40,264 bases of DNA from Pseudomonadota bacterium (GTDB lineage Bacteria; Chloroflexota; Ktedonobacteria; Ktedonobacterales; JADMIN01), in assembly GCA_021324535.1 (NCBI GenBank), contig JAJPIU010000160.1, positions 1 to 40,264 of the forward strand, in the 5' to 3' direction. The translations under genes were made by a program, and so were the position numbers. The notes beneath the pieces were generated by a model that saw only the letters and a list, made by a program, of their open reading frames with translations, did not search any database and was not told the origin of the DNA. Below are positions 16,069 through 24,613 of this stretch, in pieces (the stretch's first letter is position 1; each line of letters opens with the position of its first letter).

Positions 16069-17229
16069 ATGAGGCATTCATCTGACATTTCCCTCCCTGG
16101 CAAACGGATATCATCCAGACGGAACGCCCGCCGCCAATTTCCAGACGCGCAGCCACACGCCACCGAACCGTCGCCTTCTCCCATGCCTTCATCCTCGGCG
16201 GCTACCCCCAACGAGCCGCCCACCTCCGCCTCCACTCCACACACAACGGAACTGCCCGCCCCACACGAGACAGCGCCCGCGAACACACCCCCAGACACGC
16301 ACAAAGCGCCTTCGCCGTTCGACGCTTTCGGGCAAGCCTTCGAGGCGATAGAGGCGTTTGATCGGCCCGCGCTGACCAAGCCCGAACACGAGATGGGCTG
16401 GCTGGCCTCGCTCTGGCAGCGGCTGGTCTCAGCGATTGTGCTCATCCCCATCGTCGTCGCGCTGGCCTTTTTTGGTGGCTGGTACGCCTTCGCTGGTGGG
16501 CTGGTTGCGCTGGCGCTGGGCGCCTGGGAGCTTCGCGCGATGTTCGTCCATAAAGGCTGGCGTCCTCACACGGGGATGAGTGTCGCGCTGGGCGTCGTCT
16601 TTCTCCTGGCGGCGATCCTTCCGGCCTACCGCCTGCCATTGCTCTACGTGGGTGTCTGTGGCGTGATCATCATCTCGTTCGCGCTCTTCCTCTGGCTCCA
16701 GCGTGCCTCCTTTGAGGAGACCCTGCGCGATTGGGCGCTGACGCTCGCCACTCCGTTTTATCTTGGTTGGCCGCTGGCGCTCTTCGTCGCCTTACGTGGT
16801 GCTACGTTTGGTTTTGGCTCACGCGGTTTCTGGTGGACCGTCGCCACCTGCTTTATGGTCTGGGCGAACGATAGCGCGGCGCTGCTGGTCGGTCACTTCT
16901 TTGGGCGCACAAAGCTCTCGCCTCACATCAGCCCCGCCAAAACCTGGGAAGGCTTCGCTGGTGGGCTGGCGCTCACTATCGCGGCGGCGTTTGTCTTCAC
17001 TGCGCCGCTGCATATCGCATGGTATCTCGCGCTGGCGCTCGGCGTGGCAGTAACCATCGCCGCCACCATCGGTGACCTCGCGGAATCGTTGCTCAAACGT
17101 GGTACGGGCGTGAAGGATAGCGGCACGTTGATCCCCGGCCACGGCGGCCTGCTCGACCGGATGGATAGCCTGCTGTTCGGTGTGATGGTGGTATTCTGCT
17201 TCGCCGCGTTTATTGATAAGTTGATTTGA
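16069..17229 (+). CDS. cdsA: Phosphatidate cytidylyltransferase
   Basis: CdsA converts phosphatidic acid and CTP into CDP-diacylglycerol in the membrane. The 386-aa product has an N-terminal low-complexity Pro/Thr/Ser region of about 120 residues, then seven or eight hydrophobic segments. The family signature is ISPAKTWEGFAGG with GDLAESLLKRGTGVKDSGTLIPGHGGLLDRMDSLLF at the C-terminus. The ATG at 16069 has GGGAGG 10 nt upstream; a TTG three codons earlier lies too close to it. The N-terminal extension is unusual for the family. The dxr and rseP genes that often follow cdsA are absent. Confidence 0.93.
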   Translation: MRHSSDISLPGKRISSRRNARRQFPDAQPHATEPSPSPMPSSSAATPNEPPTSASTPHTTELPAPHETAPANTPPDTHKAPSPFDAFGQAFEAIEAFDRPALTKPEHEMGWLASLWQRLVSAIVLIPIVVALAFFGGWYAFAGGLVALALGAWELRAMFVHKGWRPHTGMSVALGVVFLLAAILPAYRLPLLYVGVCGVIIISFALFLWLQRASFEETLRDWALTLATPFYLGWPLALFVALRGATFGFGSRGFWWTVATCFMVWANDSAALLVGHFFGRTKLSPHISPAKTWEGFAGGLALTIAAAFVFTAPLHIAWYLALALGVAVTIAATIGDLAESLLKRGTGVKDSGTLIPGHGGLLDRMDSLLFGVMVVFCFAAFIDKLI

Positions 17230-17258
17230 GCCTGTCCTCTGCCGTGTTCCTACCGCTT

Positions 17259-17287
17259 TTGCGCCCCTGCCCTGCGCCAGATATAAT
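17259..17287 (+). promoter_or_regulatory. Sigma-70-type promoter with perfect -10
   Basis: TTGCGC (17259-17264) and a consensus TATAAT (17282-17287) are 17 bp apart. The predicted start near 17294 lies just before a 13-bp hairpin, giving a structured leader of about 160 nt for the next gene or an independent small RNA. Confidence 0.65.
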
Positions 17288-17293
17288 TTAACA

Positions 17294-17453
17294 TCAAGGA
17301 TAGCCCGATCCGCGCGTTTTGCGTGCGGATCGGGCTAGAGAAGCGATTCCGCTTGATGACTGGACGTCATAAGCCATTTGCCGTCCGGTCGCATACATAT
17401 TCATCGCACGATACAATACATCTGGCGCTTGCCGGATGAGGATGGAACACACT
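17294..17453 (+). ncRNA. Candidate structured leader or small RNA with three hairpins
   Basis: Downstream of the TATAAT promoter the transcript can form three hairpins. The first has a perfect 13-bp stem between 17301-17313 and 17325-17337, extendable inward. The second is AAGCG-ATTC-CGCTT (17341-17354). The third is ATGAC-TGGAC-GTCAT (17356-17370), extendable by CTT (17352-17354) with AAG (17371-17373). The second and third compete for CTT, a switch-like layout. No T-run follows, so ordinary termination is unlikely. The boundaries and the RNA class are inferred. Confidence 0.4.
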
Positions 17454-18482
17454 ATGAGTACAGGACACCCCAACCGTCGGCGGAGCGGCTCTCCGCGCCC
17501 GCGCCACGGCCCGCAGAAACAAGACCGCCCTGAACGGCAGCCAGGGCGAACCACTGCGGCGCTCGTGGCGAATACTCCCGCGCAACCCTCTCAAGAGCAC
17601 CCCAAGACCGGCCGTGAGCGCACATCGGAGCAGCCCGCGCGCCATCCGCGTGTGAGCGTCTCGCCCACTCTTCCGGCGCCGGTGGCTCCCATCGCTCCCA
17701 TCGTTCCCATCGCGCGGCGTAAGGGTGCGCTACGAACAGCGTCGGCTGAGCCGCATGCGTCAGACAATCTGCCTGCGAACAACCACAACCACAGCGCCAC
17801 GCCTCCGCCTGAGGCGGATGTGTCAGGCATAGGTAGCATGGGAATCGCGCCAGCGACACAACCAACGCCCCCAACGCATACCACACATCATCAGACCGTG
17901 GTCGTGCGCGCCTACGAGGCGCATGAGGCGCATGAGATACACGAAAAGCATGAGGCGCATACCATCGTGGCCGATGTCAGCGCGCATATCGTCATCGGCC
18001 ACGAGGTGAATGAGCAAGAGCCAGTGGCCAACACCGCTCCTTCCGGCGAGGCGCCAGGCGCCAACACGCCACGCCAGCGCATGTCGCGTTTCTATGCTCC
18101 TGGTCTGCGCTTTCGGCCAGATGAATCCTGGGTGGAACAAGCGCCGCCACACGGAGTTTCGGCAGAGTCGGAACGCCCGGTGATCTCTCCTCGCACACAG
18201 GCGCCCGAACCTTTCGGTGAACACGGTGAACATATCGAGTATATCGAGCATCCGCGCCCACGCGATGAACTGGGCCGCCTGATTGACTCCCTTCATGCGC
18301 TTTTCGAGCATGATCGTTCAGTAGCCAGCCAGACAGGCGCGGTACGCTGTGGCGTCTGTTACCTTCACTTTCCGATGGACGAACTGGAGTACCGCGACGA
18401 GGAGGGGTTCTACATCTGCCCCTCGTGTCGGCGCAGCCTGGGCGGCGCACACATCCCAATGGTACGTCGGCAGCAGAAGTAA
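17454..18482 (+). CDS. Low-complexity protein with C-terminal zinc ribbon, unknown function
   Basis: A 342-aa protein that I do not recognise. Most of it is disordered: a basic RRRSGSPRPRHGPQK start, a PIAPIVPIARR segment, and a His/Glu/Ala repeat region (AHEAHEIHEKHEAH, about 155-170) that could bind metal. A short folded C-terminus (from about residue 297) has two CxxC pairs, RCGVCYLHF and YICPSCRRSL, forming a zinc ribbon. GAGG lies upstream of the ATG at 17454; another in-frame ATG at 17436 is possible. It follows a structured leader. Similar ribbons occur in proteins that bind nucleic acid or protein partners, but nothing here selects a role. Confidence 0.75.
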   Translation: MSTGHPNRRRSGSPRPRHGPQKQDRPERQPGRTTAALVANTPAQPSQEHPKTGRERTSEQPARHPRVSVSPTLPAPVAPIAPIVPIARRKGALRTASAEPHASDNLPANNHNHSATPPPEADVSGIGSMGIAPATQPTPPTHTTHHQTVVVRAYEAHEAHEIHEKHEAHTIVADVSAHIVIGHEVNEQEPVANTAPSGEAPGANTPRQRMSRFYAPGLRFRPDESWVEQAPPHGVSAESERPVISPRTQAPEPFGEHGEHIEYIEHPRPRDELGRLIDSLHALFEHDRSVASQTGAVRCGVCYLHFPMDELEYRDEEGFYICPSCRRSLGGAHIPMVRRQQK

Positions 18483-18551
18483 ACGCCCTGCGCCGACAGA
18501 TACCATAAGGCGACTTATCAGGTAGAAACAAAGCTATTCTGGCCACTCCAA

Positions 18552-18581
18552 TTGACACGTCGCATGGGGTGGCCCTATACT
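18552..18581 (+). promoter_or_regulatory. Strong sigma-70-type promoter of the MFS-like gene
   Basis: A perfect TTGACA (18552-18557) and TATACT (18576-18581) are 18 bp apart, about 65 nt before the MFS-like start codon. Confidence 0.75.
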
Positions 18582-18645
18582 GCCCCTTGTTCGATGCGGA
18601 GCATATCGCATATCGTTCGCGCGAAAGGCGCCAAAGGGAACAAGC

Positions 18646-20871
18646 ATGCAAAATGGACGTTGGCCAGGGGATGAACGGGGAGGAGAGCGTACTCCCCGCA
18701 ACCGATGGAGCGATCCAGGCGCGTCGCGGCAGGGGCGTCCTGCCGCATCAGGCCGCTATCTCCGCGATACGCCCGGCGCTTCTGGCATGTATGGGCCTCC
18801 ATCCGGCGCAGGGGCGTCCATGCGCCGCGGGGCCATTCCCAATCGCCCAAGCACCCCTGGCGCGCTGAGTCGGCCAGGCGCCTCGGGGCCAGCGTTTCGC
18901 GCGCCCGTTACCGATCCCGATAATCCCTATCGCTCCTACGATCCCGCCGGATCGTACTCGCGCGCCAGCTACACACGCATGGCGACCGGACGCGCAGTTG
19001 CAGTAGACTGGGACGACACCGGCCTGACCTCGGTGCGGCTTGAGACAGTGCAGCGCAAGCGACACGGCTTCGCTTTGTTTCACGATGGCAACGCCGGACA
19101 CCTCTGGCGTGGCGAAGTCGCCTCGCAGTTTGGCGATGCGATCCTCAGCGTCGGCGTTGTCATGTGGGTAGCCTACCTGACGCTCTCGCCGTGGGCCGTG
19201 GCGCTGGCGGTCGTGGCGATGGGCCTGCCCTGGCTGTTGGTGGGGCCACTGGCGACCCCATTGCAGAACCTGCGTGAGCCGGGCGCTCCGCTCCGCTGGC
19301 TAGGGCGGCTACGCGCCCTCTGCGCGCTGGGCTTCGTCGCCCTCCACTTCTACACCATCTACCCCGCCATCTTTGGCTTGCTCTTTGTCATCGCGCTCAT
19401 CGGGCGCTTGCGCGAGGCGTTGCGTGTGGCTGCGCTGCGCACCTGCCTGGAGCCGGGCGAACCGGAACTTGTCTCGAACGATCTCTACATCGGCTCGGCG
19501 ATCAGCGCCACGCTGGGGCCATTGCTGGCAAGCGCGCTGTTCATTGGGCTTGGCGAGCGTGTCATCCTGATCGGCGTCGCCGCCGCAATCTGCTATTTAC
19601 TGAGCAGCAACTCTGATGGCTTCCTCGATGCGCTGCCGGAGAAACGCCGCGCTTTCCTCAAAGCGACTGTCACCAGCGCCACGCCTGACCCTGAAGCCCG
19701 CGATGAATTGCTGAACGTGGCGCAGACCAACGCGGACGATCTGCCAGAGGGCGCGATCACCGCGCACATCGAGGCGCTGGCGCGTCAGGGCGCCGACCCT
19801 GACGCGCCAGAGACGCAAGAGCAGGCGCGTGAGCAAGCGTTGGCCCAGCGCCGACGCGAACTGGCGCTGCCGGAATGGTATCAACAGGGGCCAAAGAACG
19901 CAGGGCAGGCGTTGCGCGAACTTGGGGCGGGGGTGGGCCTGGTCGGCGGCGCGCCCCAGAGCGCGGCGGCGATGATCAATCTATGCGCGCTTGCCTTTGT
20001 CGGCGGGGGACTCTCCGTCCTGGAAGTCTTTTATCTGCTGGATCGCCTGGGGCTTGAAATCTTTTATCTTGGCCCGCTGATCGCCGCAGAGGGCGCCGGA
20101 ATGGCGTTGGGCGGGGCGCTGGTGAGCCTATTCCCCCTGAAGCAGCGCGCATTGCCGCCCTTGTTGCTTGGCGTCGGTCTGTCAGGGGTGGCGCTGGCAG
20201 CGCTAGGCTATGCGCGCACGCCCTCCATCGCACTGGGCGCCGCGCTTGGGCTGGGGCTGGCAAATACGCTTGCGGTAACGTCCGGGCGGCGCGCGCTGCG
20301 TATCGGCTTCAACGGAGTGGAACGCCGCGCAATTGGCGAGGCCGAAACCTGGCTCACGGCGCTGGTCAGCCTGCTGGGGGCGGCGCTGTTCGCGCTCTTT
20401 TATGCGGGCGCCGGTTCGCTGGCGATTCCCCATCTTTCCGCGCTGAAAAAGCTCCCGTTTACCGGCTTCCCCATCGCGGCCATCTTCTTCCTCACGGGCG
20501 TTGGGCTGGTGATTGTCGCGCTCTGCTCGTTGTTCATGCCGCTCATCTGGCATGCTTCAGCAGCCACCCAGGACGACATTGCTGCGCCAGAGCCACCCTA
20601 CCTGACCACAAAGGCGCGCATTCCCGGCCAGCCTGCGGCGGCCACAAGCGCACAAACCGCCCTGGGCATGCAGGCGGCGTCTGGAACGATGGGAAGCGTT
20701 GGCGCGCTGTGGGAAGACAACGGCGTGGAAGATGATGTGCTCGACGCCGCCGACTACGGGACAGGCTATGAATCCGCGTATGGCGAGGCGTATGGCGACG
20801 AGATGGGTGACGACGACCTTGATGACGATGAGTCCGATCTGCCGCGAGGACGCCCGCGCAACAGATGGTAG
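18646..20871 (+). CDS. MFS-like multi-pass membrane protein with long disordered ends
   Basis: The 741-aa product resembles a major facilitator superfamily transporter in two halves of about six hydrophobic segments each. The second half, with GLEIFYLGPLIAAEGAGMALGGALVSLF, is the most MFS-like. Residues 1-125 are Arg/Gly/Pro-rich and probably cytoplasmic. A hydrophilic insert of roughly 100 residues, including ARQGADPDAPETQEQAREQA, separates the halves. The C-terminus is very acidic (DEMGDDDLDDDESD) and ends RGRPRNRW. The N-terminal and central additions make it much longer than the usual 400-450 aa. AAAGGGA precedes the ATG. The next gene starts 14 nt after its stop. Substrate unknown. Confidence 0.75.
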   Translation: MQNGRWPGDERGGERTPRNRWSDPGASRQGRPAASGRYLRDTPGASGMYGPPSGAGASMRRGAIPNRPSTPGALSRPGASGPAFRAPVTDPDNPYRSYDPAGSYSRASYTRMATGRAVAVDWDDTGLTSVRLETVQRKRHGFALFHDGNAGHLWRGEVASQFGDAILSVGVVMWVAYLTLSPWAVALAVVAMGLPWLLVGPLATPLQNLREPGAPLRWLGRLRALCALGFVALHFYTIYPAIFGLLFVIALIGRLREALRVAALRTCLEPGEPELVSNDLYIGSAISATLGPLLASALFIGLGERVILIGVAAAICYLLSSNSDGFLDALPEKRRAFLKATVTSATPDPEARDELLNVAQTNADDLPEGAITAHIEALARQGADPDAPETQEQAREQALAQRRRELALPEWYQQGPKNAGQALRELGAGVGLVGGAPQSAAAMINLCALAFVGGGLSVLEVFYLLDRLGLEIFYLGPLIAAEGAGMALGGALVSLFPLKQRALPPLLLGVGLSGVALAALGYARTPSIALGAALGLGLANTLAVTSGRRALRIGFNGVERRAIGEAETWLTALVSLLGAALFALFYAGAGSLAIPHLSALKKLPFTGFPIAAIFFLTGVGLVIVALCSLFMPLIWHASAATQDDIAAPEPPYLTTKARIPGQPAAATSAQTALGMQAASGTMGSVGALWEDNGVEDDVLDAADYGTGYESAYGEAYGDEMGDDDLDDDESDLPRGRPRNRW

Positions 20872-20885
20872 GCTGCGGAGCCGCT

Positions 20886-22580
20886 ATGCAGCAGTCCGAT
20901 ACTCCCTCTCCCACTCCATCACTCACGCCCGTGGAGCGCCTCATCGCGCCGTTGCTCCCCTCTATCTGCGATATCTTCTTCATTGGGCTGCTCTTTGGTG
21001 GCGTCTTTGCCTTGCAGGGGCGCGTGCTTGGCGTTGACGGCGACGCCGGGTGGACGCTTCGGCTGGGGCAGATCATCCTCACGCATGGTCTGCCACGCGC
21101 CGAACCATTGCTCAGCCAGGGGCCAGGGCAAGCGCCTGGCCTGCCATTGGGCGGCTGGCTCGATTGGGAATGGTTGGCGCAGCTAGCCTATGCGCTGGCC
21201 TACCGGCTTGGCGGATTGAATGGGCTGGTGGCGCTGGCGGCGTCGCTTATAGCGTTCACGCTCATCAGTCTGCTGGAAATCCTCCGGCGGCATGGCGCCT
21301 CGCTCTGGCTGGCGCTGGCAGTCACGGTGGCGGCGCTGCCGCTGGTGGCGATGGTCTGGTCGGCGCGGGCGCAACTCTTCTCCCTGCCCCTGGCGCTCTG
21401 GTGGGGCGAATGGCTCTGGCGCTACTGGCGCGATGGCGACGCCCGCCGCTGGCTGTGGCGCTTTCCGCTGGCGATGGCGCTCTGGGCAAACCTGCACGGT
21501 GGCTTTTTATGGGGGCTGCTGCTGCTTGGCCTGGCGACCACGCTAGCCTGGGCGCTCACGCTGGCCCGTCGCTGGCTCCCTGGGCTACCGTTCTCTTTTC
21601 CTTTGTTCCATGCCGGCCCACGCGCGCTCAGCCTCGCGTTTGGCGCCTCATTGCTGGCGACGCTTGCCACGCCATGGGGGATCGCGCTGCCTATCCATGT
21701 GCTCAGCTTCGCCCAGAATCCGTTGATCACCCAATATACCCAGGAATATCAATCGCCCGATTTCCATCTGCTTGGAGAACAATTCTTCCTGCTGCTGCTG
21801 TTTCTGCTGATCGGCGCCTGGCTGTGGGCGGCGGCGCGCCATACCGGCCAACCCGAGCCACTTGGGCTAACCATCTGCGGCGCGTGGACGCTGCTGACCT
21901 TTCTCTATGTGCGCTCGATGTCGGTCTGGCCGCTACTGGCGCTGCCTTATCTGGTGGATGCCCTTGTCGCCCTCGCCAAAGCGCGCGCGGCTGACCGCGC
22001 TGTATCATCTTCTCAGGGCAGACCGCAGGCCCAAGTGTGGTTCAGGTGGGGGAAAGTCGTTGCTCTGCTACGGCGAACCGAGGCAACCGATGAGCTGGTG
22101 GGACGCTTTGGCCTCTGGCGGTGGGCGGCGTTGCTGCTGCTGGCGGCGCTCCTGTTCAATGGCGGGCGCCTTCCGGGGATGTCGCATCCCGCGCTCGATG
22201 CGCGCTTTAATGCGCAAGCGTTTCCGGTGGCCGCCGTTGCGCGCCTGCGGGCGACCGGCCTGCCCCCAGGACGCGGCTTCAACACCTACGAGTGGGGCGG
22301 CTATCTCGAGGTGGCGCTACCAAACTATCATCCGTTTATTGATAGCCGTTCAGATAGCTACAGCGAAGCGTTCCTGCACGATTACCTGGTGATCATCTCT
22401 CTTGCGCCGGGCTGGCGGGGTCTGCTCGACCGGTACGACATCGCCTGGGCGCTTTTGCCATCCGGCGCGCCACTTGCGCAGGTGTTGGCGCAGACGCCGC
22501 CCTGGCGTTGTCGGCCTGCCGACCTCCAGGGTGTGGCGGCGCTGTGCGTTCGCCCTCAGGGCGCCGTCACCTCCGGCTGA
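20886..22580 (+). CDS. GT-C-like multi-pass membrane protein
   Basis: The 564-aa product has about ten hydrophobic segments and a C-terminal soluble part. GRGFNTYEWGGYLEVALPNY, PFIDSRSDSYSEAFLHDY and LLDRYDIAWALLP match a common pattern in membrane proteins that resemble lipid-linked-sugar (GT-C) glycosyltransferases. A luminal acidic motif near the first loop (VDGDAGWTLRLGQIIL) is also GT-C-like. It may transfer sugar from a polyprenyl phosphate at the outer face, but neither donor nor acceptor is known. The ATG at 20886 has GGAG 6 nt upstream; an in-frame ATG at 20865 overlaps the preceding stop codon. Probably co-transcribed with the MFS-like gene. Confidence 0.75.
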   Translation: MQQSDTPSPTPSLTPVERLIAPLLPSICDIFFIGLLFGGVFALQGRVLGVDGDAGWTLRLGQIILTHGLPRAEPLLSQGPGQAPGLPLGGWLDWEWLAQLAYALAYRLGGLNGLVALAASLIAFTLISLLEILRRHGASLWLALAVTVAALPLVAMVWSARAQLFSLPLALWWGEWLWRYWRDGDARRWLWRFPLAMALWANLHGGFLWGLLLLGLATTLAWALTLARRWLPGLPFSFPLFHAGPRALSLAFGASLLATLATPWGIALPIHVLSFAQNPLITQYTQEYQSPDFHLLGEQFFLLLLFLLIGAWLWAAARHTGQPEPLGLTICGAWTLLTFLYVRSMSVWPLLALPYLVDALVALAKARAADRAVSSSQGRPQAQVWFRWGKVVALLRRTEATDELVGRFGLWRWAALLLLAALLFNGGRLPGMSHPALDARFNAQAFPVAAVARLRATGLPPGRGFNTYEWGGYLEVALPNYHPFIDSRSDSYSEAFLHDYLVIISLAPGWRGLLDRYDIAWALLPSGAPLAQVLAQTPPWRCRPADLQGVAALCVRPQGAVTSG

Positions 22581-22741
22581 AATTCGCCGGAAGACCGGGG
22601 AAAGCTGGCAAAGGCTGACATAAACGCACGTTCTCACACAATTTTCATCTCCTGTCGTGACAAAACAGCCCGATCTCAACGTTATAACAAGGGCAAGGGT
22701 GAACAACAGCAGATGGGTACATGCGACAGGAGATGAGCGGT

Positions 22742-24142
22742 ATGCGCGGCATGAGGCATGGATGGCGCGGGATTCTCCTGGCTGCTTCGTTGGCGCTGGC
22801 GATCATCTTTGTAGGGTGCGCATCCGGCGGCGCGACACACGCCACAGCGCCACACACTACACCAACGATCAGCGCGCAACTGCCACACGTTCCCGTCATC
22901 GCCGCCAGTGGGCCAGACCACACCTATGCCTTCGTTTATGGCAATCAGGTCTGGGCGCATGTTCAGGGGGTCAAGACACCTGTACAGTTGACTCACCTGA
23001 CTCAACCAACCGGCATAACCATCCGCTGGGGGCCGCTGGTGTGGTCGCAAAGTGGCAAATATCTGGCGTTTGCGCTGGCGCTGGGCCAGTCGTCGGCGGG
23101 CGCGCTGGAGTACATAGATACGACCGACTGCCTCACGGGCAATTCCCCATGTCAGCTTCACCAAACGCCAGGGACGGGGAGCGTCTACGGCCATACGTAT
23201 AGCTGGTATCGCGATGATATGCTGGTGTATGGGTCGGGCGCTGGCCTGACATTTTATGATGTGGCCGACCCCAACGGCGCGCGCACTTGGCAGGCGCGTA
23301 TCGTCTACAATGCAGATTCTACTGCCAGCATCGGTGACGACCAGTGCGCCACGCCGCGCAGCTATGGTGACACGCAGGTGGTGGGCGAGACGCTCTACTA
23401 CACCTGCCAGACGCTCAGCAATCCTGGCGCGCTCACGGTGGTTGGCTCGGCATTGCTCTATCAGCTTGACCTCAGCCCCATCGGCGCCATCGAGGCGACC
23501 TACGATCCCACAAACCAATCCACCGCATTTACCCGCGACGAAAGCCTAGGGACGTTGTTCAACCAGGCGATCAATGGGCAGACATTGCAAGGGAATGTCG
23601 TCGCTTCGCTGGGATCGGTCTATGTCGATCAACAGGGCGAACCAGTGGCGGGCGCCTGGGCGGCGCGCGGAACAACGCTGGTCTATCAGATCGTGGGCGC
23701 GGTCAATGGCTCCAGCGCGAACGCCACGGTCAACGCGCGTATCTGCGTCAGCCGGGCGACAGTGGTTGTCAATCAGGCGACGCCCTCGCCAGGCGCCACC
23801 GCCAGCCCGACGAACACCTGTGGCTCACCCATCCTGACAAATGTTGGGGCGCTGTCAGTCAATGCGCATCCGCAGCTTGCCATCGCAGCAAATGGCACGG
23901 TGGCGCTGTCGGGCGCCTTGCTGGTCATCCAGAACAGCGCTACGGTTATCGCATCAATCAACTGGCCTGGCCCACCTGCCTGGGCAGGCAATATCCTCTT
24001 GTTCACACAGTTGGACAACCAGACAACCAGCGCAAGCGGCGTGACACGCTACCTGACAAGTGTGGAGATGGTTCAGCCGGGGCAGGAGCCAACAACGCTG
24101 ATCGCTGGCGCCGCCAATCTGGCGTTTCAGAGCAACCAGTAG
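22742..24142 (+). CDS. Putative lipoprotein, possibly beta-propeller, unknown function
   Basis: The 466-aa exported protein has a signal segment (ILLAASLALAIIFVGC) with C26 as a possible lipidation site; Phe at -3 makes the lipobox slightly non-canonical. The mature part shows repeating patterns reminiscent of beta-propeller blades (WGPLVWSQSGKYLAFALA, YSWYRDDMLVYGSGAG, QGEPVAGAWAARGTTLVYQIV), like TolB or dipeptidyl-peptidase propellers, but no confident family. The ATG at 22742 is chosen because AGGAG lies 9 nt upstream; ATGs at 22721 and 22733 are in frame but have poorer spacing. The small winged-helix-like gene follows after 39 nt. Confidence 0.7.
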   Translation: MRGMRHGWRGILLAASLALAIIFVGCASGGATHATAPHTTPTISAQLPHVPVIAASGPDHTYAFVYGNQVWAHVQGVKTPVQLTHLTQPTGITIRWGPLVWSQSGKYLAFALALGQSSAGALEYIDTTDCLTGNSPCQLHQTPGTGSVYGHTYSWYRDDMLVYGSGAGLTFYDVADPNGARTWQARIVYNADSTASIGDDQCATPRSYGDTQVVGETLYYTCQTLSNPGALTVVGSALLYQLDLSPIGAIEATYDPTNQSTAFTRDESLGTLFNQAINGQTLQGNVVASLGSVYVDQQGEPVAGAWAARGTTLVYQIVGAVNGSSANATVNARICVSRATVVVNQATPSPGATASPTNTCGSPILTNVGALSVNAHPQLAIAANGTVALSGALLVIQNSATVIASINWPGPPAWAGNILLFTQLDNQTTSASGVTRYLTSVEMVQPGQEPTTLIAGAANLAFQSNQ

Positions 24143-24181
24143 CCGGAAACAGGAACAGGCAAAAAAAGCAGAGGAGAACCT

Positions 24182-24460
24182 ATGCGCGCAATTGACGACG
24201 ATACCCCCATGTGGGTCGCCATCTTACAGAAACTCCGGCAATGGGGGCCACTGCCCGAAAGCGACATTGGCCGGATGATCAAACCCTTCATCGTCGTGAC
24301 CGATGATCTGCGCGACATGGCGGAGGAAGGGTATATCGAGATGGCCTTCAGCGGCGACGAATATGTCATCACCGATACTCAACTTGGTCGCCTCTTCCTG
24401 GAGCAAGAGGAGAACGCCAGCGAAGACGAGGTCGAGAAAGCCGAAGAGGAAGACAGGTAG
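24182..24460 (+). CDS. Small acidic winged-helix-like protein
   Basis: The 92-aa protein has a helix-rich N-terminal half that reads like a winged helix: VAILQKLRQWGPLPESDIGR, then VTDDLRDMAEEGYIEMAF, then the wing DEYVITDTQLGRLFL. The C-terminus is strongly acidic. Proteins of this type can be small DNA-binding regulators or protein-interaction modules. GAGGAG lies 5 nt before the ATG. The last codons and stop lie in a 14-bp tandem repeat, so the C-terminal EEDR may vary between strains. Function inferred from pattern only. Confidence 0.7.
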   Translation: MRAIDDDTPMWVAILQKLRQWGPLPESDIGRMIKPFIVVTDDLRDMAEEGYIEMAFSGDEYVITDTQLGRLFLEQEENASEDEVEKAEEEDR

Positions 24461-24486
24461 AGGAAGACAGGTAGAGGAAGACAGAT
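24445..24486 (+). repeat. 14-bp tandem repeat, three copies, across a stop codon
   Basis: AGAGGAAGACAGGT occurs at 24445-24458 and 24459-24472, and as AGAGGAAGACAGAT at 24473-24486. The unit spans the end and stop codon of the small winged-helix-like gene. Confidence 0.85.
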
Positions 24487-24526
24487 GAAGAACAACAGCC
24501 CCCGCCACACCATGGGCAAGGGGCTG
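24484..24526 (-). terminator. Intrinsic terminator of the universal stress protein gene
   Basis: On the minus strand CAGCCCC (complement of 24520-24526) pairs with GGGGCTG (complement of 24496-24502) across a 17-nt loop, followed by a T-rich tail (TTGTTCTTC). It lies about 90 nt beyond the usp stop codon. Confidence 0.55.
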
Positions 24527-24613
24527 CAACAAAGAGCGTCTGTCAACTCAGGCGCATACACTATGGCGAGTATCTATGCTCGCGGCCAGATAGCGCGTGG
24601 CTATGCCAGGCGC

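Noticed and set aside
20865-20885. Start of the GT-C-like gene at ATG 20865
   Set aside because: It has no clear Shine-Dalgarno sequence, while ATG 20886 has GGAG at 6 nt; both remain possible.
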